This document shows, piece by piece, positions 61,269 to 64,000 of a stretch of 64,000 nt of DNA. The notes beneath the pieces are model-generated. The model ran no database searches. It was not told where the DNA came from and saw nothing but the letters and a program-made list of their open reading frames with translations. The stretch spans positions 558,001-622,000 of the forward strand of contig NZ_SUNB01000001.1 in the NCBI RefSeq assembly GCF_007570825.1. Reading direction: 5' to 3'. Numbering within the stretch: position 1 is the first letter of the stretch; each line of letters begins with the position of its first letter. Source of the DNA: Pleionea sediminis. Lineage in GTDB: Bacteria > Pseudomonadota > Gammaproteobacteria > Enterobacterales > Kangiellaceae. The translations under genes were made by a program, and so were the position numbers.

Positions 61269-64000
61269 TTAGCTACTTTCAGGAAGCTCACTCAACTTAA
61301 ATTGCTTAGTCAGTAATACTTTCCCACTTAAAGATTCAACTTTTAATTCATACTTTCCCGGCACAAAATCTTTTTCACTGGTTAAAACATACTTTAGTTT
61401 AATATCATCATTACCAATATATAACTTTGTGTTAGAAATTCTTCTATCGTTACTTATGGTTTCATTCTCATCTAAAATATTCCAAGAAACGATAACAGGA
61501 TGATGCCACTCCTGACCCTTGACGTCTTTCGAAGCGCTACCTTTCTTCTGTTCATTATCGAGTATACGAAACTCAATGATATATGCGTTATCCTTATCCA
61601 TTGCGACATCTGGTATTGCTTGACTACTAAGGTAAGACTGGTAGTTATCATTTATCTGGATGCCCTCTCCAACGACAAACACCTGAACGTCTCTTTCTAA
61701 TTTCACATTCATAGTATCTTTCAGGAAGCGGAAGAGTTCCTTCCGTTGACTCTTTGACAGCTGCTCAGGTTCAATCAACCCCGCTACCATTAGCCTAATT
61801 TTCACTTCATATTTTTTAGTATCAAGTTTTTTGGTGAGTTGAAAGCAAGATTGCAAATCAAAAAAATTAGTTTTAGCACTGCAGGATCGTTCCCATGCTA
61901 GATCCAGAGCTTCTTTATGTCCTTGCATACCTGCTATTTTTAAATACTTATGCGCTTGCTCAACATTTTTTTCAACATACTTTCCTTCAGAATAGATTTC
62001 ATAAATACGATAACTTGCTTTCGAATAGCTCTCATCAGAAGCCTGTTTATAATATCGTATCGCTTGATTAATGTCTTTTTTAACGCCGTCACCACGGTGA
62101 TAGTGAGCTCCCAAATTAAACAAAGCTCGCGGATGTCGTCGTTCAGCAGCTATTCTTAAATAATAGATAGATTTTTTATCATCATTTTTTACATTATCTT
62201 CAAATGAAAAGGAATCCGCTAACAACATAATTTCATCAATGTAATTGTCTAAATTATTACCTTCTATTGGTGGTATTTTTAAAGTACGTCTTAAAAAATC
62301 ATCCGTTAAAAGAGCTTCATGCCAATCGCCATACCAATTTGGATGGCCATGTCCGGTTTTCTCGTAAAACAAATACTCAAATGGCTTGTTAAGTTTTTTC
62401 AGCACATATTTCATTCTATTTGAATGTTCGATTGGTGCACGATCATCTTCTTCACCAGCGAGAAGCAATATAGGATCTTGAATTTTGTTCGCAAAGTAAA
62501 CTGGCGAGTATGCTAATAGATCTTTAGATTCTTTACCAACGACCGCTTCAACCGTTGCTCGGTATTCCTCTAATATTTTCCAATTACTGGCGTTAAATAA
62601 CATGGGTAAATCATAGATACCGAACGCTGCAACAGCGCAGTCATATTCTTCGGGATGCGTTGCAATTAACATTACTGCAGAGTAACCACCGTAGCTCGCT
62701 CCTGCTGCACATTTATACTTAAAGTTGTATTTCGATTCAATAAACTGAACGGCATCTGTTAAATCTTGTTCAATTCGCCGACCAAACTGCGCCACTCCTT
62801 TATCCAAATGGCGTTTACCGAAACCTGACGAGCCAGAAAAATTAACTTTCAGAACACTGTACCCACGATTTGCTAAAAACTGTGTTTGCTGGTCAAACAC
62901 CGCGAGATCTCTCGCACCAACAGGACCTCCATGTGGCATAACAATAAGAGTTTGATTATGATATTTTTTATTACCTGGTGTGAATATGATTTCCAGGTCA
63001 TCTTGATTGCGACTTTTTATTCGAAATGATTTTGATCGAATCATTTCAGCAGGATTAATATTGGGATACAAACGTTTAAGTTCTTTGACTTTCTTTTTAT
63101 GTTTATCGATCAAGTAAAAGGCGCCTGGATCATTCGAAGAGAACGCCAGAGCTACTGCATATCGCGGACTTTGTGATGTCAGTGCGTGCTGTAACTGCGG
63201 GTACTTATTTGAAAAGATTGACGAAAACTCTATGCCCTGATCACTAAAATATTGAGTCTTCCATTGGCCGTGATCAAAGTAACTAACTTGTGATAACTCA
63301 CCTTCACTATCAAGCGCCGCCGATATCAAATCATATTTTTCATGTTCAAATAAAACTTCACCATAGCGCTGTGTGTTAATATCAAATTCCATGACTGCAA
63401 CTTTATCGGTAATTTCATTCGATAGAACTGCAATTTTTCCATTTTCTAATGTACCTAAAGGCGTAAAGGTATCGCTCTTTTTATTAATACTATAAAACTC
63501 AATCCATTTTGAATTATCAGAGTCGAAATACCAAATCAATACATCAGTCTCATTCACTGAAATTGCAAACCGTATATTTCCATCAGCATCCGGCATATAG
63601 GCAATGGCATCTTCCATCAAAAACGGAAACGTTCTGGTCTCAGAAAAGTTATTATTAAGAAGATTGTCAACGTTTACCGCATTAATCGTGAGCTCTTCCT
63701 CTTCGGGATTTGTTCTCATTAGCCAAATTTTATCTTGTTCATCTTTAACTGGTCCTAGAACAAGTCCTGATGCCTTTATTGTATTAGCGGTCGTTTCTAT
63801 CTTTCCCGACTTGTCTTTTATCTGAACAATCATTCCTTTATCGTTTCGTTTCTTTCGAAACATTAGGTAAACATGATTGTTGTCTATCCAGAAAAAACTT
63901 CGAATACTCTCATCGTCTTTTTTTGAATAAGTCACTGCTTTGTAAGACTGATGAGTTTTGACATCAATAATTTCTAAATAACCTTGTCCATTTTCATCCG
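61269..64000 (-). CDS. S9 peptidase fused to Sel1 repeats and a C-terminal domain (5' end outside)
   Basis: At least 910 residues; the frame stays open to the right edge (DENGQGYLEIIDVKTHQSYK precedes the GTG at 63935), so the start is outside. Order: beta-propeller, then the S9 catalytic alpha/beta hydrolase (VMPHGGPVGARD, GASYGGYSAVML with the Ser, GEEDDRAPIEHSNRM with the Asp, KTGHGHPNW with the His), then two to three Sel1 repeats (ALFNLGAHYHRGDGVKKDINQAIRYYKQA; SKASYRIYEIYSEGKYVEKNVEQAHKYLK), and a C-terminal beta domain of about 150 residues with SAND-like repeats not recognised. The order peptidase-Sel1-domain is unusual. It is probably exported like its relative at 3448-5406. Confidence 0.88.
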   Translation of the reverse strand, partial: DENGQGYLEIIDVKTHQSYKAVTYSKKDDESIRSFFWIDNNHVYLMFRKKRNDKGMIVQIKDKSGKIETTANTIKASGLVLGPVKDEQDKIWLMRTNPEEEELTINAVNVDNLLNNNFSETRTFPFLMEDAIAYMPDADGNIRFAISVNETDVLIWYFDSDNSKWIEFYSINKKSDTFTPLGTLENGKIAVLSNEITDKVAVMEFDINTQRYGEVLFEHEKYDLISAALDSEGELSQVSYFDHGQWKTQYFSDQGIEFSSIFSNKYPQLQHALTSQSPRYAVALAFSSNDPGAFYLIDKHKKKVKELKRLYPNINPAEMIRSKSFRIKSRNQDDLEIIFTPGNKKYHNQTLIVMPHGGPVGARDLAVFDQQTQFLANRGYSVLKVNFSGSSGFGKRHLDKGVAQFGRRIEQDLTDAVQFIESKYNFKYKCAAGASYGGYSAVMLIATHPEEYDCAVAAFGIYDLPMLFNASNWKILEEYRATVEAVVGKESKDLLAYSPVYFANKIQDPILLLAGEEDDRAPIEHSNRMKYVLKKLNKPFEYLFYEKTGHGHPNWYGDWHEALLTDDFLRRTLKIPPIEGNNLDNYIDEIMLLADSFSFEDNVKNDDKKSIYYLRIAAERRHPRALFNLGAHYHRGDGVKKDINQAIRYYKQASDESYSKASYRIYEIYSEGKYVEKNVEQAHKYLKIAGMQGHKEALDLAWERSCSAKTNFFDLQSCFQLTKKLDTKKYEVKIRLMVAGLIEPEQLSKSQRKELFRFLKDTMNVKLERDVQVFVVGEGIQINDNYQSYLSSQAIPDVAMDKDNAYIIEFRILDNEQKKGSASKDVKGQEWHHPVIVSWNILDENETISNDRRISNTKLYIGNDDIKLKYVLTSEKDFVPGKYELKVESLSGKVLLTKQFKLSELPESS

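Noticed and set aside
1-64000. CRISPR array, tRNA, rRNA, prophage or insertion sequence
   Set aside because: No regular direct repeats, no cloverleaf-like sequences with a CCA end, and no transposase, integrase or phage structural genes were seen.

Overview
The window looks like a chromosomal segment of a moderately AT-rich gammaproteobacterium. The support is the mix of E. coli-type housekeeping genes: a proenzyme-type speD, the long form of queF, rlmM, tilS, ttcA, a fused thrA followed by thrB, a 93-residue ppiC, maeA and proS. Many secreted S9 peptidases, low GC and lone c-di-GMP enzymes would fit the Kangiella/Pleionea/Aliikangiella group, but that placement is inference from gene style only. 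Most genes are chromosomal core; no phage, insertion sequence, CRISPR array, tRNA or rRNA gene was found.

Layout. 1-3.4 kb: 3' part of an EgtD-type histidine methyltransferase, a GcvA-like LysR regulator, a tiny exported protein and a CtlX-type amidinohydrolase. 3.4-8.5 kb: an exported S9 peptidase, then a tandem kinase/pseudokinase membrane protein facing a membrane-anchored triple-FHA protein. 8.6-14 kb: a DUF819 membrane protein, an Mpo1-like protein, a SAM hydroxide adenosyltransferase, an ECF sigma/anti-sigma/exported coiled-coil operon and a Prx5 peroxiredoxin. 14-20 kb: a FapA/DUF342 protein, thrAB without thrC and a small Cys-rich exported protein. 20.3-22.9 kb: an unusual McrBC pair. 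23-30 kb: speD, fructosamine kinase, an exported amidohydrolase, ppiC, a DUF1244 protein, a MarR regulator, an M20 amidohydrolase that seems to start at ATC, a cold-shock protein and a CheW protein.

30-39 kb is mostly on the minus strand: a likely operon of a membrane-anchored protein, a Na+/solute symporter, a 40-residue membrane protein too short for usual gene callers, an aspartate carbamoyltransferase-like enzyme and asparagine synthase; then maeA, a class V PLP enzyme and an FmdB zinc-ribbon protein. 39-46 kb: proS, a lytic transglycosylase, a patatin phospholipase, a GAF-GAF-GGDEF-EAL protein and tilS. 46-51.5 kb: accA, a second FHA protein, queF, rlmM, a DUF1820 protein and a small methyltransferase. 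A 551-base gene-free stretch with DnaA-box-like sites lies between two converging genes at 51.5-52.0 kb. 52-64 kb: an SpmAB-like membrane protein, a glycerophosphodiesterase, a HAD phosphatase, an EAL phosphodiesterase, a DUF2007/zinc-finger protein, a CspA-type protein, a DUF6279 lipoprotein, ttcA, a DnaJ-related protein, the DTW protein TapT, and the bulk of an S9 peptidase fused to Sel1 repeats that runs off the right edge.

The more unusual items are the McrBC pair (no N-terminal DNA-binding domain in McrB, nuclease residues lost in McrC), the kinase-pseudokinase/FHA pair, the 40-residue membrane protein in the symporter operon, the ATC-start hydrolase, the S9-Sel1 fusion, and the origin-like convergent gap. 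None can be called a new system from sequence alone; the checks that would decide are listed with each finding.
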